Positions 1 through 9,589 of a stretch of 22,384 bases of DNA are shown piece after piece (the stretch's first letter is position 1; each line of letters opens with the position of its first letter). The position numbers were made by a program, and so were the translations under genes. The notes under the pieces are model-generated. The model saw nothing but the letters and a program-made list of their open reading frames with translations. It had not been told where the DNA came from and made no database searches. This DNA is from Nemertoderma westbladi (lineage: Eukaryota > Xenacoelomorpha > Nemertodermatida > Nemertodermatidae). The stretch is from NCBI GenBank assembly GCA_032718475.1, contig JAUCBJ010003021.1, forward strand, positions 1 through 22,384, read 5' to 3'.

Positions 1-83
1 TCCCTCAACATTGAGTTTCACGAAATACCAGAATACATTATACACATTATAAAATAAATATTAAAAAACAAACAATACTACAC

Positions 84-913
84 CATGACCCGTATTACAG
101 GGTGTTCGCCAGAATATGTTACGGTTTCATTCTTAAATGACTCTCCTGCGCTTTGACGAAAATTGTTCATTTTGGTTCCAATTGAAAGTCAGAATATATA
201 ATCTTAGACTTTGGTATAATGCCATCATTGCCATAGCAGCGCTTTAAAATGAAAAGGTTCTAAAAAAAGGTTCAAACATTAGTTTAAATTAGTTACTGTT
301 GATAGGTACCAAGTTATATTCCAGACTGACTTATTTTACTATAACAAGTAGTAAGGTTGTGGTTGTTTTGCGGTTACTTTAAAATAGTCTTGTATAGGTT
401 TCTATTTTCGTGTTATTTTCGTGGTTTTTTGCTGTTATTTTATTGGTGGGGTGGTGTAACAATGTTTACAGGTGATCAGAAAGTGTTTATAATCAAAACT
501 TACAACCAGACTGGTTCATCTAAGCTAACTGCTTCCCAATACAAAACAAAGGCTTAAGAAGGCCTATGCTGTTGGTGGCGCCCACATCGAAGTATACTGA
601 CTTTTATTCTAGCTCCACTTTAATTTGTTTGTTTTAAACTAGTGAAATTTTCTAACAAACTGTTAAGGCATTTAAAAATGAAATTAATTAACTTCGTATC
701 AATATCATATTAATATCACATTGATGATCATATCACAATACTGGATTTGTTTTTAAGAGTTGCTATTGCAATGATGGCATTCGAGAACTACATCATGTTT
801 TATACCAAAGTCTAAGTTTATATTCTGGCTTTCTATTGGAACCAAAATTAACAATTTTAGTCAACGTGCAGGGGAGTTATTAAAGAATGAAACAAATTTC
901 CTGATGACACGGA
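84..913 (+). mobile_element. Internally deleted DNA transposon with long inverted ends
   Basis: The stretch 101-250 is repeated, reverse-complemented, at about 757-913, and most aligned bases match (for example TTTGGTATAATGCCATCATT against its complement around 766-810). The right arm carries an extra block of about 18 bases near 781-800. Between the arms lie two scraps of a transposase reading frame at opposite ends (462-557 and 568-600), as expected of a copy that lost the middle of its gene. The outer left end (about 84-107) also has an inverted match at about 1656-1683, beyond a second element, so the original right end may lie there. The superfamily is inferred from the protein scraps only; exact ends and target duplication are not resolved. 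Confidence 0.6.
462..600 (+). pseudogene. Transposase remnant: N-terminal and C-terminal scraps
   Basis: From the ATG at 462, 31 codons read MFTGDQKVFIIKTYNQTGSS and onward to a stop at 555-557. This resembles the short N-terminal helix-turn-helix segment (DUF4817-like) of some mariner/IS630-type transposases, where an aromatic-x-x-[DE]-Q-[RK] start is followed by I[LIV]K-[TL]-Y. Eleven bases on, in another frame, 568-600 reads AVGGAHIEVY and a stop. This resembles the GG-H-(I/F)-E tail that I associate with the same transposases. A DDE catalytic core of several hundred codons should lie between them and is absent. The copy cannot make an active enzyme and could only have moved with help from another copy. 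The family match is from memory. Confidence 0.45.
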
Positions 914-1605
914 CCCCCCCCCCCCAAGTTTTTCTACAGATCTTTATCATATTGCTTGAAATTTGAAACACAACTAAATTTTAGTTCCACTCACCGTCGA
1001 TGTCCACATGAAGCCGGAATTTTCGATTTTGATTTCGGTAAATACACAAAATTCATTTTAGTGAGCATCATTATCCACTCCATTTAGCTTTTTATTTAAA
1101 TAATTTATAATTATATATGATATATATTGTATTACGTATTCTATATTTTATTTACCGTTACAAAGGTGTATATTTTCCTATCTCTTTTATCCGTTGGATA
1201 ATTAAACGCTAATTATTATTATTAATACACAAAATTCTAGAACAAGTTATTTATTTTATGAGTTGGTAGGCAACAGCGGTATTCCTATCCAATATATCTA
1301 TTGCGTAGCTACAGTATTCATACGTGAAACAAAATGTTCCAGAACATCGTGTATTTATTAAATAGAATAAATGGCCTTCAGCGAACAATACTTCTTCCAA
1401 TCTTTGAACGCATCCTGTATATCTCAGCTGTTTCTCATCGAAATTCAAAAATTGTTACATATTTCGAATCCTTGCAACGCAAGCTTTCCAATTATATGAA
1501 GAAATTACGACTAATGTGAAGAATGGCCTTCATGGTAACAACCGCGGTGAGTTGAAATAGTTGTGTTTCAAATTTCAGGCAATATGATAAAGATTTGTAG
1601 AACAA

Positions 1606-1647
<42 letters not shown>

Positions 1648-1654
1648 GGGGGGG
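914..1654. mobile_element. Second inverted-repeat element bounded by poly-C and poly-G
   Basis: The element starts with 12 Cs (914-925) and ends with 37 Gs (1610-1646), a T and seven more Gs. Just inside, 926-995 and 1542-1609 are inverted copies: both contain ATATGATAAAGAT and GTGTTTCAAATTTCA in one orientation or its complement, ending at a shared CTCACCG. The flanking sequences CTGATGACAC (901-910) and CTGAATGATGAATGACAC (about 1656-1673) resemble each other, which fits insertion into the right end of the element at 84-913. Around 1195-1230 there is GGATAATTAAACGC followed by (ATT)n, reminiscent of a LINE 3' tail. No family could be named. Confidence 0.45.
1251..1448 (-). other. Open frame inside the second element, not recognised
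   Basis: On the minus strand 65 codons are open from an in-frame stop just upstream to the TAA at 1251-1253, with no ATG at the start (first codon TTG). The translation includes GCVQRLEEVLFAEGHLF and a Tyr/Cys-rich stretch near the end. It could be the C-terminal end of a transposase carried by the element around it, or chance. I do not recognise the protein. The length is modest for A+T-rich DNA, so the coding claim is weak. Confidence 0.2.
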
Positions 1655-2180
1655 TCTGAATGATGAATGACACTATATTACGGGCCATGTGTGTATTTAT
1701 ATCTGTAAAGTAGCCTGTGTAGAGTAGAGTAGTATATCTAGGGCTATATTTAATAAGAATATTACTACTTTTTTACAGACCTCTATTTTCTCTGATATTC
1801 CCCAGTAGTGAAAGTAGCAATCTCCCCAGGAGCGGTGATTTTACTACCTTCTTTATTCAACTATACGCGGTGACTCGGGTATCGTAACTCGCTCCCTTTT
1901 CCAATCCCTCAATCGTGGACTGTTGATCGGCGTGCCACACCGGGACGTCCCCCCAAGTCTAGCAAGATAATTTGGTGTTACTTTTAAACTCTTTGTATTA
2001 CAATTAAACTACAACTGGAAAATCCCAAAAGAACCAAATAGAGCGTAAAATCACCCAAAATAACCTTCAACCAAAACTCTAATGGTACCCAAAAGAAACA
2101 CATTCCTTATGATCATTAGATTTTGACCCCTAAGGGGCGAATCAGCTGCAGATAATTATTGTCATTTCGTGAAGATTTTT
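1655..2180. other. Non-coding stretch without a recognised feature
   Basis: No reading frame, RNA gene or clear repeat was recognised. Nearly all of it lies outside the transposon described to the left and before the probable LTR to the right. It should lie in the downstream intron of the minus-strand adhesion gene, or past the gene's end. Confidence 0.4.
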
Positions 2181-2700
2181 TGTGACGGGATCCGAGTTGG
2201 CGTGGGATCCCGACCGGGTTAATCTCTAGTTGTAGTTTCAGGTTCCCTTCACGTCGCCGCGCTGATAATAACTGAAGGTTGGTGTCGAGGCCGGTGTGAA
2301 ATAAAGGAGTTTGATCTTATTGCTTGATGTTATTGAGTCTCTGATATAGTCTGATATAAGTAGATAATACAGCACAGCACAATTGATATAACAGTAAAAT
2401 ATAGCGGGTGACGGTGGAAAAACTATGTAACTACTACACCAACAAAACAGCCAACTGAACTAGTAGTCACATGATGACATTATTTATACATTGGTCGGCT
2501 TATTCCACTGCTATAATCCCGTCCCTTTGCCGTGTGTTAGCCCCCTTCCCCTGAGATGGGTTATTAAACCATCTCCTGGCTAACATTGCTTCCTACATTC
2601 TCTGGTATGCTATATTGGCTACATACCTGAACTTATTCGTAAATTAGTCCACCTCCCATTCAGCCAGTAGGTGGCGTGTAGCGGGATGGATCCGCTTACA
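2181..2700 (+). mobile_element. Probable solo LTR of a retrotransposon
   Basis: The block begins TGTGACGGGATCC and ends GGATCCGCTTACA, so it has the TG..CA ends of a long terminal repeat. Five Ts flank it on each side (2176-2180 and 2701-2705), which could be a 5-bp target duplication, though the T-rich context weakens this. An AATAAA polyadenylation signal sits at 2300-2305. Near the left end GGGATCC and GGATCCC (2187-2211) can pair as a hairpin. No gag or pol coding sequence lies on either side, so this would be a solo LTR left after recombination between two LTRs. Orientation follows the AATAAA. A second copy elsewhere in the genome would settle it. Confidence 0.4.
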
Positions 2701-2957
2701 TTTTTTTCTTCTTCACTACCTAACCTGTAACCTGACTGATCCTAAACTGACTGATGGAATATGGACCTAAAGTTACTTGTCAGAAAAACTTAACTGCACA
2801 GTAGTGGAAGGCTATAAACTACTATAACTTTACCAGCATGATGCTTTACTGCCGTCGGTCAATCGGTTAGTCCTTAAGTCATTCCCCACAGAATCAATAG
2901 AAGATCAGTTCTATTCTATAGAGAGCGGAGATAGACAGACTACTGGGGGTACAAAAA

Positions 2958-3021
2958 CCAATAAAGTAAAGTAAAAGTCAAGTTATCTTCGGCCGTTAGG
3001 CCAGGGATTACGCACAAAGTC
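2958..3021 (-). repeat. Dispersed repeat tail with GGCCTAACGGCC core
   Basis: Read on the minus strand this segment carries TTTGTGC.TAAT, then CTGGCCTAACGGCCGA, then a TTTACTTTACTTTA tail. A second copy in the other orientation lies at 21455-21506, 18 kb away. The short repeated tail suggests the 3' end of a LINE or SINE. The family was not identified. Confidence 0.5.
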
Positions 3022-3407
3022 TGACAACTTATTTCCAGTGTGGGCCCCCTGAACTATACTCCCCAGAGGAAACTCCAGTACTCATTCAGCTACTAGTTAA
3101 TGATGTAAGGCAGCGATGAGCCCTGACTAGTCTTGATACTATTGTGCATACACATACAATTAAATTTGAAACTATAATAATAATGATAATATCCCGCCTC
3201 AATGTTAAATTCTTAATTTAGGGAAAGGAGTAGGTTACAGTGGCACGATATTTTAACCAAAACAATAAACTAAACACAATAGAACAGGATACAGTTTTAT
3301 TTTTGAGAGTAAGCAGCTGTTATTTGCGTTGAATTTCCCCTGGAGGGGGATTAATTTTTATTGCGTCCAGTTTCCCCCAATCTGAATTTTTTACATGTCT
3401 TACTTAC
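3022..3407. other. Intron sequence with nothing recognised
   Basis: This follows the strong donor of the last visible exon of the minus-strand gene. I searched it for the second half of the fifth FN3 domain and found no convincing open frame with splice signals. Confidence 0.4.
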
Positions 3408-3648
3408 CAACCATCCATCTTCATCAGCACATCTCTTTCTTGCTTCTGCAATGGACTTTCTGTATTGTATTATATGACCTTCAGGTGCCCTCAACAATCC
3501 TATAGAATGTTGTTCCCACCCAAGAATTAATCCACCATCCAAGATCCCTAACAATATTGGTTGAAGTGATCCCGTAAAGTCACCTGTCTGTTTTGTTCCT
3601 TCTATTAAGTCTCCTTCACCGTATACGTTCACTGCTCGTAGCGTAATA
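3408..3648 (-). CDS. L1-family adhesion molecule, exon with FN3-4 end and FN3-5 start
   Basis: This exon encodes 80 codons plus one base. The acceptor is TCTAATTATAG and the donor is the strong TTG/GTAAGT. Its first base completes an Asn codon begun in the exon at 4150-4572, giving the F strand of an FN3 domain (TYYNITLRAVNVYGEG), so the junction is well supported. After a short linker a fifth FN3 domain starts and shows GLILGWEQ and HIIQYRK, the B and C strands. The domain is unfinished at the donor, which is in phase 0. The rest of FN3-5, the membrane segment and the cytoplasmic tail expected of L1-type proteins were not found to the left and may lie beyond position 1. Confidence 0.75.
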
Positions 3649-4149
3649 CTATAATTAGAAATGGAGTTGAGCTGATGGTTATATTACAGTATCTATGGTT
3701 ACTTTCTTAACTTATACATATAGATTATTAAGGTCCAGGCGTATTGGGAATGGATTAGAGTTTGCCCCCCCCCCCCCCCCCCCCACAACAACATCGTAAT
3801 AAATCCTATGAATTACTTAGGTTCAAATTTAACATTAAAATTTGAAGTTTTGGTGCTTTGTTGCACGGCTGAATGCAAATTTATATTTTGTAGTGTGGTA
3901 ATTTTATATATTGTGAGAATTATTAACTATTTATAAACGATTTTGTCATTAAATTACAATTACAAGCACTGCGTTGAGATACCCTCTTAACTTAATCTCA
4001 ATAAATACTTTGTCAAAGTAAAACATGAGTTTCATGGTGACATCGAAGTTGATTTCAATGTCAGATTCAAGATTTTAGGAGTTACTTGGCCAGATTCTAA
4101 AAATGAACAAACTAATGCAACCACAAAAGTCTCCGCCAATAATACTAAC
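3649..4149 (-). other. Short intron with a poly-C tract
   Basis: This 501-bp phase-2 intron of the adhesion gene has donor GTTAGT and acceptor TTATAG on the minus strand. It holds 20 consecutive Cs at 3765-3784, which are Gs in the transcript and could form a G-quadruplex. No other feature was seen. Confidence 0.7.
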
Positions 4150-4572
4150 TTGTAGTAAGTAGCAGGTGTGAGACCCCTGTAGACCTTCTCAGTAGCATCA
4201 GCTGAAACAGCGTCAATCCCACAACTTCTTTCCATAAGGGTCCCACTTTGTTCACACTCATCTCCCATGCATTTGTATGCAATAATATGATTGGTTATTT
4301 TCCCATTGGGAGATTTTGGGGGTTTCCATGAGACAGCCAGTCCACCGGCCAATGAATGAATGCGGAACTTTGAGACAATCCCAGGTGGTCCACCTTTGGT
4401 TTTGAACGTAGTTATGTTGCTAGAAGGCCCATCCCCAACCGAATTATGAGCGGTCATCCTAAACTCGTACACTACATCGCCGCCTTTCCTTACAAGGACT
4501 CGGCCGCCCTCCTCATAAGAGAAGTCTTGGAATTCTTCATCGCTCGAATCATTTAAATTTTTGTAATACAAT
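4150..4572 (-). CDS. L1-family adhesion molecule, exon with FN3-3 end and FN3-4
   Basis: This 423-bp exon begins after TTTTTCAG with one base that completes the Arg codon split from the exon at 10954-11336. It ends at TACTACAA/GTTAGT in phase 2. The protein opens with YYKN and runs through VVYEFRMTAHNSVGDGPSS, the F and G strands of an FN3 domain (Y-x-F-x-[MV]-x-A-x-N-x-x-G). It then enters the next FN3 domain with GGLAVSWKPPKSPNGKI and ends at its F strand (PATYYK). This Trp-plus-PNG pattern is typical of FN3 domains in L1, neurofascin and NrCAM. Sequons at NDSS and SNIT fit an extracellular protein. A longer open reading past the donor (VLLAETFVVALVC) is intron read-through, not a membrane segment of the product. 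Confidence 0.85.
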
Positions 4573-5388
4573 CTGAAAAACAATTAACAAACAACATATT
4601 GGCAAATTGGCTCGAGAGATTCGTGATGTAATGCTTTTTGTTAATTATTAATTATTATATATCTCTTTTACCTGCATCGGGGCCCCAAACCATTTTTTTA
4701 CCCTACCTTACTGCTTACTCTGTTTCTGTTTTTCCCGTGTGCTGTGCAATATATATATTATATTATCGGTTTTATTATGCAAAGATTCTCCCATATTATC
4801 GGTTTTTATAGGCTATTATTTTAGAGCCTGCCTTAAATAAATTTATAAATAAAATAAAATAAATGAAACTGTAACAGCCATATTCACAATATATGATTAA
4901 ATTACCAATAATTACTAATTATTACTATTACCAATAATGATTAAAACATTTCTTATTTCCTGGGATTTTCTATCATCTCTGATCTATTAAAAAACATTCG
5001 AAAAATACATATTTTACAAAAGCTACTTTCATCACCTGACTCTGACATTATTTGCACGGTAGTGGAGCAATAAATCAGTTCCAAAAAATTCATAGGGTTT
5101 CCAACTTTTACGCGAACTATTGTTGAGACAGGGGTCTATTGAAGCCTCCACACTTTGGAAAAATAAAAATGTAATTACCAATAAAGTGAAAGGAACATGT
5201 TAGAGGTCCCTTATCTCATCTGCTTCTCAAATTTGGGTTAACTATATTATAATAATATTAATATCTAATTATTTAACAATAGGTAAATCTTTCCTTATAC
5301 AAGAACACAAGCTATTCAAAAAATTGAAATATGTCAAATTTTGTGGAACACCGTATTATATTGACGTGATAGAGTATTATTATAATAT
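4573..5388. other. Intron start, A+T-rich, possible LINE tail
   Basis: This is the 3' part (in gene direction) of the 6.4-kb intron between the exons at 10954 and 4572. No gene is visible. Around 4795-4865 the plus strand reads TTTTTATAGGC, then GAGCCTG, then AAATAAAT and (AAATA)n. This resembles the CR1/L2-like 3' tail seen in the opposite orientation at about 11455-11500, so an old LINE end may sit here. The rest is low-complexity A/T sequence. Confidence 0.35.
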
Positions 5389-5538
5389 GGCCCTTAAATG
5401 CCAAAACCGTCTATCTCAGTTTTACATAGTTTTGAGAAAAACGCAAAATACATTCCAGGCCTGTCATTTGATTCCTGTGGTGGAAATCCTGTGAAATGAT
5501 GTCATTAGGTAAGTTGTCATAGAATTCTCTGAACAGCA

Positions 5539-7821
5539 TACTACTAGGATCGGTATGCTGCATTGCAGCTGCATTTTTAAGAATGCTGTGCCGGCTTGTC
5601 AACAAAATTGCACCGCCACAACTCCCTATCACCCATGACATTTGCTAGATCATCCGCATCTTTAAGGCCAATGTCCTTTAAGATGGGTCTCAAGAAAGTC
5701 ATGGGCTGTCCACCATGCTTATTCACTCCATGAGGCTGCCAAAGTACAAGATTATGCACTGGCTGGTCCTCACGGCGAAAGCAATATCCTGCAAAGCGGA
5801 GGCGATTTTGTTCTAGTGTCAAGCTTGGGGGAACCAATGAGACACCTCCAATGTTATATAGTGTCTGGTTGGAGATGTGTGCATTGTACTTGACACAATG
5901 AACCCGGCGTAGCATTCTTGTGAATGTGCCATCCAGAGATTTGGTGTCCTCAGCAGTTAGAGCCCAGCATGGACTCCCGTAGAGGAGTACTGGAACTACT
6001 GCTGCTCTAAATAATCGGACCTTAAGTTTCCGATTAATTCTCGGTGACTTCCAAATCCTGGAAAGCCTATTCAAGGCTGCCCATGCCTTTCCCTTACGTA
6101 TTCGAAAGTCCTCACCTGACTTCCGGAACCATGATCCCAGGTAACAGAAGTCGTCCACATGCTCAAGCACACCATCCTTTGAGCTTATGCTCATCCGATC
6201 AAAGACTTGCTGAGGACTTTCAAAGTTAACTGTCAGAATTTTGGTCTTTCTGGAGTTAATAAAAAGACCAACACTAGAAGCAGCATGTTCTAATGAGCTG
6301 AGGAGCCGTTGGGCTCCCTCTACTGATTCTGAGAGTACTCCTAAGTCATCAGCAAAGTCTAGATCAGTTAGGTACTTGGCAGGATTTCCTCGACTTCTGG
6401 AGCCAGTAGGTGGAGTTATCATCACCCCATCATCATTATGATGATCTAAGGACATGCGTAGAACATAGTCAACCACAATAATGAACAAGAATGGTGCAAG
6501 TGTGTCTCCTTGGAGGACGCCCCATAACACTTCAAATGGTTCTGTGTCACCGTCAACAGTAGACACAAATGTTGTCGAACCATCGTCTACTGATCTGATT
6601 GCTGCAATAATTTCATCAGGAATCCCATATAATGAAAGTATGCTGAACATACGTGAGCGAGAGACTGAATCAAAGGCCTTGAAGAAGTCAACAAAGATAA
6701 CAGCCAGATGCCTGTCTTTCTTTTTTGATAATTCTTCAATTATCCTTCTAAGTGCCAAAATGGGCTCCATGGTTCCACGACCTTTACGGAACCCATTTTG
6801 ATTTCCACGGAGCAGTCTCTCAATGGGATCCCTGATGCGATTTAATAGAATCCTATTGTATAGCTTTGCAGCAATCGAGATCAATGAGATTCCCCGAAAA
6901 GAACCATAGAGTGTTAGGTTGCCCTTCTTGGGAACTGGCACCAACTTATTTGTTTTCATTTCTTGTGGGACTCTTGTTGTACGGTACATGTCTACTATGA
7001 TGGGATAGATGAGCTTTAAACACTCAGGTATTTTAAAGACCTCAGGGGGAACACCATCTACTCCACTAGCACGATTGGTCTTAATGCTCTTTGCAGCAGC
7101 CTTCACTTCTGCAAAAGAGATATCGCCAATGGGAATATCTGGGAGTACAGACTCAGACACTTTTACTGCTATAAAGTTATCAGGCAATACCCTGTCATTA
7201 TTGAGGAGCTTTTACAAGTGGGCTTTCCAACCATTGAGGCGATCGGCTGGTGATTCAGCCTTAACTTTGGTGGTTGGTTGGCTTTTCCGCCCAGTAAGCA
7301 GATTGATCGATTTCCATGCCTCGGATGAATGCCTTCTGTCGTCAGCATCATTGATGGCATCAATCTGTTGGTTTATTAGCTCCTGTAGATTAACAGAGTA
7401 CTGCCTGTTCAGGGACCTAGATGCAGCCTTAACTGCATTCTTGGCCGCTGTAGTCTGTTTGAGTCGGGACTCTTTCTGCGCCTTATGAAGGTCATTTCGG
7501 CACTTTTGAATTTTGTTGTCAGTCCAGGGGGCCCTTTTCCTGTTTCGAGGGTATACAGGAACTGTTTCTGCAGCTGCTAACTTAACTGCTTCTGTAAAGG
7601 CAGTATAGCCCTCACAGTGATCTGCGGCCTCAGAGGCAAGAGCCTCATACCTGTTGATCAGCTGTAGTGTGAAGCTGGGTCTCACACTTGGCTGTTGCAA
7701 CAGAGAGGACCAGTCATGCCGCGGCAAGGCAGATTTCGTTGTTCTGCTAGCACGCAGACTAAGTCTTACCTTGGCCACAATAAGGCGGTGATCACTGGAG
7801 AAGGGTCGGAGTGCAAATGCA
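5539..7821 (-). mobile_element. RTE-like LINE, copy A (5'-truncated)
   Basis: This non-LTR retrotransposon copy is read on the minus strand. It starts abruptly at 7821, inside the end of the endonuclease domain. It runs through the reverse transcriptase and a C-terminal domain to a stop at 5577-5579, and ends after about 40 bp of 3' UTR with a short (TAG)n tail at 5539-5547. The short UTR and trinucleotide tail fit the RTE group; the clade is an inference. It abuts the (TAG)n tail of copy B at 7822 with no host DNA between, so the two copies are head to tail. Confidence 0.85.
5577..7820 (-). pseudogene. LINE endonuclease end plus reverse transcriptase, one stop
   Basis: Reading begins with the tail of an APE-type endonuclease (the Ser-Asp-His motif SSDHRLIVAKV, with SDH at 7788-7796), then a basic linker. 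The reverse transcriptase follows: SGVDGVPPEVF, the motif A segment FVDFFKAFDSV (Asp codon 6687-6689), GVLQGDTLAPFLF, and the catalytic FADD at 6345-6356. The C-terminal domain has RRVHCVKYN, a LRFAGYCF segment and GDRELWR before the stop at 5577. The frame is broken only once, by an in-frame TAA at 7212-7214 between linker and polymerase. Both catalytic motifs are intact, but the missing endonuclease, the truncated 5' end and the stop make it a dead copy. The ATG-less start reflects truncation. Confidence 0.85.
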
Positions 7822-9242
7822 TTACTACTACTACTACTACTACTACTAGGATCGGCATGCTGCATTGCAGCTGCATTTTTAAGAATGCTGTGCCGGCTTG
7901 TCAACAAAATTGAACCGCCACAACTCCCTATCACCCATGACATTTGCTAGATCATCCGCATCTTTAAGGCCAGTGTCCTTTAAGATGCGTCTCAAGAAAG
8001 TCATGGGCTGTCCACCATGCTTATTCACTCCATGAGTCTGCCAAAGTACAAGATTATGCACTGGCTGGTCCTCACGGCAAAAGCAATGGCCTGCAAAGCG
8101 GAGGCGATTTTGTTCTAGTGTCAAGCTTGGGAGAACCAATGAGACACCTCCAATGTTATATAGTGTCTGGTTGGAGATGTGTGCATTGTACTTGACACAA
8201 TGAACCCGGCGTAGCATTCTTGTAAATGTGCCATCCAGAGATTTGGTGTCCTCAGCAGTTAGAGCCCAGCAAGCATGGACTCCCGTAGAGGAGTACTGGA
8301 ACTACTGCTACTCTAAATAATCGTACCTTAAGTTTCCGATTAATTCTCGGTGACTTCCAAATCCTGGAAAGTCTATTCAAGGCTGCCCATGCCTTTCCCT
8401 TACGTATTCGAAGGTCCTCACCTGACTTCCGGATCCATGATCCCAGGTAACAGAAGTCGTCCACATGCTCAAGCATACCATCCTTTGAGCTTATGCTCAT
8501 CCGATCAGAGACTTGCTGAGGACTTTCAAAGTTAACTGTCAGAATTTTGGTCTTTCTGGAGTTAATAAAAATACCAACACTAGAAGCAGCATGTTCTAAT
8601 GAGCTGAGGAGCCGTTGGGCTCCCTCTAATAATTCTGAGAGTACTCCTAAGTCATCAGCAAAGTCTAGATCAGTTAGGTACTTGGCAGGATTTCCTCGAC
8701 TTCTGGAGCCAGTAGGTGGAGTTATCATCACCCCATCATCTTTATGATGATCTAAGGACATGCGTAGAACATAGTCAACAACAATTATGAACAAGAATGG
8801 TGCAAGTGTGTCTCCTTGGAGGACGCCCCATAACACTTCAAATGGTTCTGTGTCACCGTCAACAGTAGACACAAATGTTGTCGAACCATCGTATACTGAT
8901 CTGATTGCTGCAATAATTTCATCAGGAATCCCATATAATGAAAGTATGCTGAACATACGTGAGCGAGAGACTGAATCAAAGGCCTTGAAGAAGTTAACAA
9001 AGATAACAGCCAGATGCCTGTCTTTCTTTTTTGATAACTCTTCAATTATCCTTCTAAGTGCCCAAATGGGCTCCATTGTCCCACGACCTTTACGGAACCC
9101 ATTCTGATTTCCACGGAGCAGTCTCTCACTGGGATCCCTGATGCGATTTAATAGAATCCTATTGTATAGCTTTGCAGCAATCGAGATCAATGAGATTCCC
9201 CGAAAAGAACCATAGAGTGTTAGGTTGCCCTTCTTGGGAACT
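7822..9242 (-). mobile_element. RTE-like LINE, copy B (5'-truncated)
   Basis: This second copy is nearly the same as copy A over their shared part (about 9242 to 7849 matches about 6943 to 5541, with only scattered differences). It starts inside the reverse transcriptase at 9242 and ends in a longer (TAG)n tail at 7822-7848, nine or so repeats. The sequence to its right (9243 onwards) belongs to the short inverted-repeat element. It lies upstream of copy A in the shared orientation, and copy A begins exactly where its tail stops. Confidence 0.85.
7879..9242 (-). pseudogene. LINE reverse transcriptase, frameshifted, motif A Asp lost
   Basis: The frame enters at VPKKGNLTLYGSFRGISLI and keeps GVLQGDTLAPFLF and FADD (8651-8662). 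Motif A reads FVNFFKAFDSV instead of FVDFFKAFDSV: the codon at 8993-8995 is Asn, where copy A has the Asp that binds catalytic metal in reverse transcriptases. A 4-bp tandem duplication (AGCA at 8268-8271 and 8272-8275, single in copy A) shifts the frame just before the C-terminal domain, which continues in another frame to the stop at 7879-7881. The copy lacks the endonuclease, the linker and the start of the polymerase. The first residues of the open frame, right of 9242, come from flanking DNA. Confidence 0.85.
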
Positions 9243-9552
9243 AATAAATTCAAACTTAGTGTATATATTAATTCCAAATCATTCTAAGTAAATATATATG
9301 GTTTGGGGATTTACTATTGAGTGGTTGAGATAGACGGTTTTGGCAAAAATATAACTCCTTAGGACTTCATAATTACGTCTTAAGACTTGGCTAGAAAGAT
9401 GCGCCTCGTTATTCTGATACCAAATATATGCATATGTCATTTTTCGAAAAATATTGACTTAGACGGTTTTGCCATGTAAGGGCCGAATAAGATACACATG
9501 CGATAAACATTAACCCTACTAGTACCGGGCTATAAAATGTTGTACAAATACC

Positions 9553-9589
9553 GGGGGGGGGGGGGGGGGTCATATTGACCCCCCCCCCC
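9553..9589. repeat. G-run/C-run hairpin, left copy
   Basis: Seventeen Gs, then TCATATTGA, then eleven Cs. The arms GGGTCA and TGACCC pair around a TAT loop and the stem extends through the runs. The same design recurs at 10878-10911 near the other end of the element. Confidence 0.8.

Larger units (their letters stand above)
5389..9484. mobile_element. Short inverted-repeat element split by two LINE copies
   Basis: The left end (5389-5418) starts GGCCCTTAAATG and the right end (9454-9484) reads as its complement, with 26 of 30 aligned bases matching, including CAAAACCGTCTA. A third inner copy at 9326-9345 is a perfect 20-bp complement of 5399-5418. Outside the two LINE copies only about 390 bp remain (5389-5538 and 9243-9484), a usual size for a MITE. 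The likely history is a MITE first and LINE insertion later. No target duplication is obvious; the flanks are T/A-rich. Confidence 0.5.

Noticed and set aside
1334-1519. 61-codon plus-strand open frame
   Set aside because: It is antisense to another open frame in the same transposon and has no recognisable motif.
2187-2211. GGGATCC hairpin as a tRNA or small RNA gene
   Set aside because: There is no cloverleaf or box A/B pattern; it fits better as part of the probable LTR.
4085-4149. Hydrophobic stretch after the fourth FN3 domain as a membrane segment
   Set aside because: The donor GTTAGT at 4149 and the perfect continuation of the FN3 strand at 3648 show that this is intron read-through.
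5411-5641. 76-codon minus frame starting MSWVIGSCGG
   Set aside because: It is the LINE end read in the wrong frame and run on into flanking DNA.
6044-9107. Plus-strand open frames of 61-159 codons across the LINE copies
   Set aside because: They are antisense shadows of the reverse transcriptase frame; the same ones recur in both copies.
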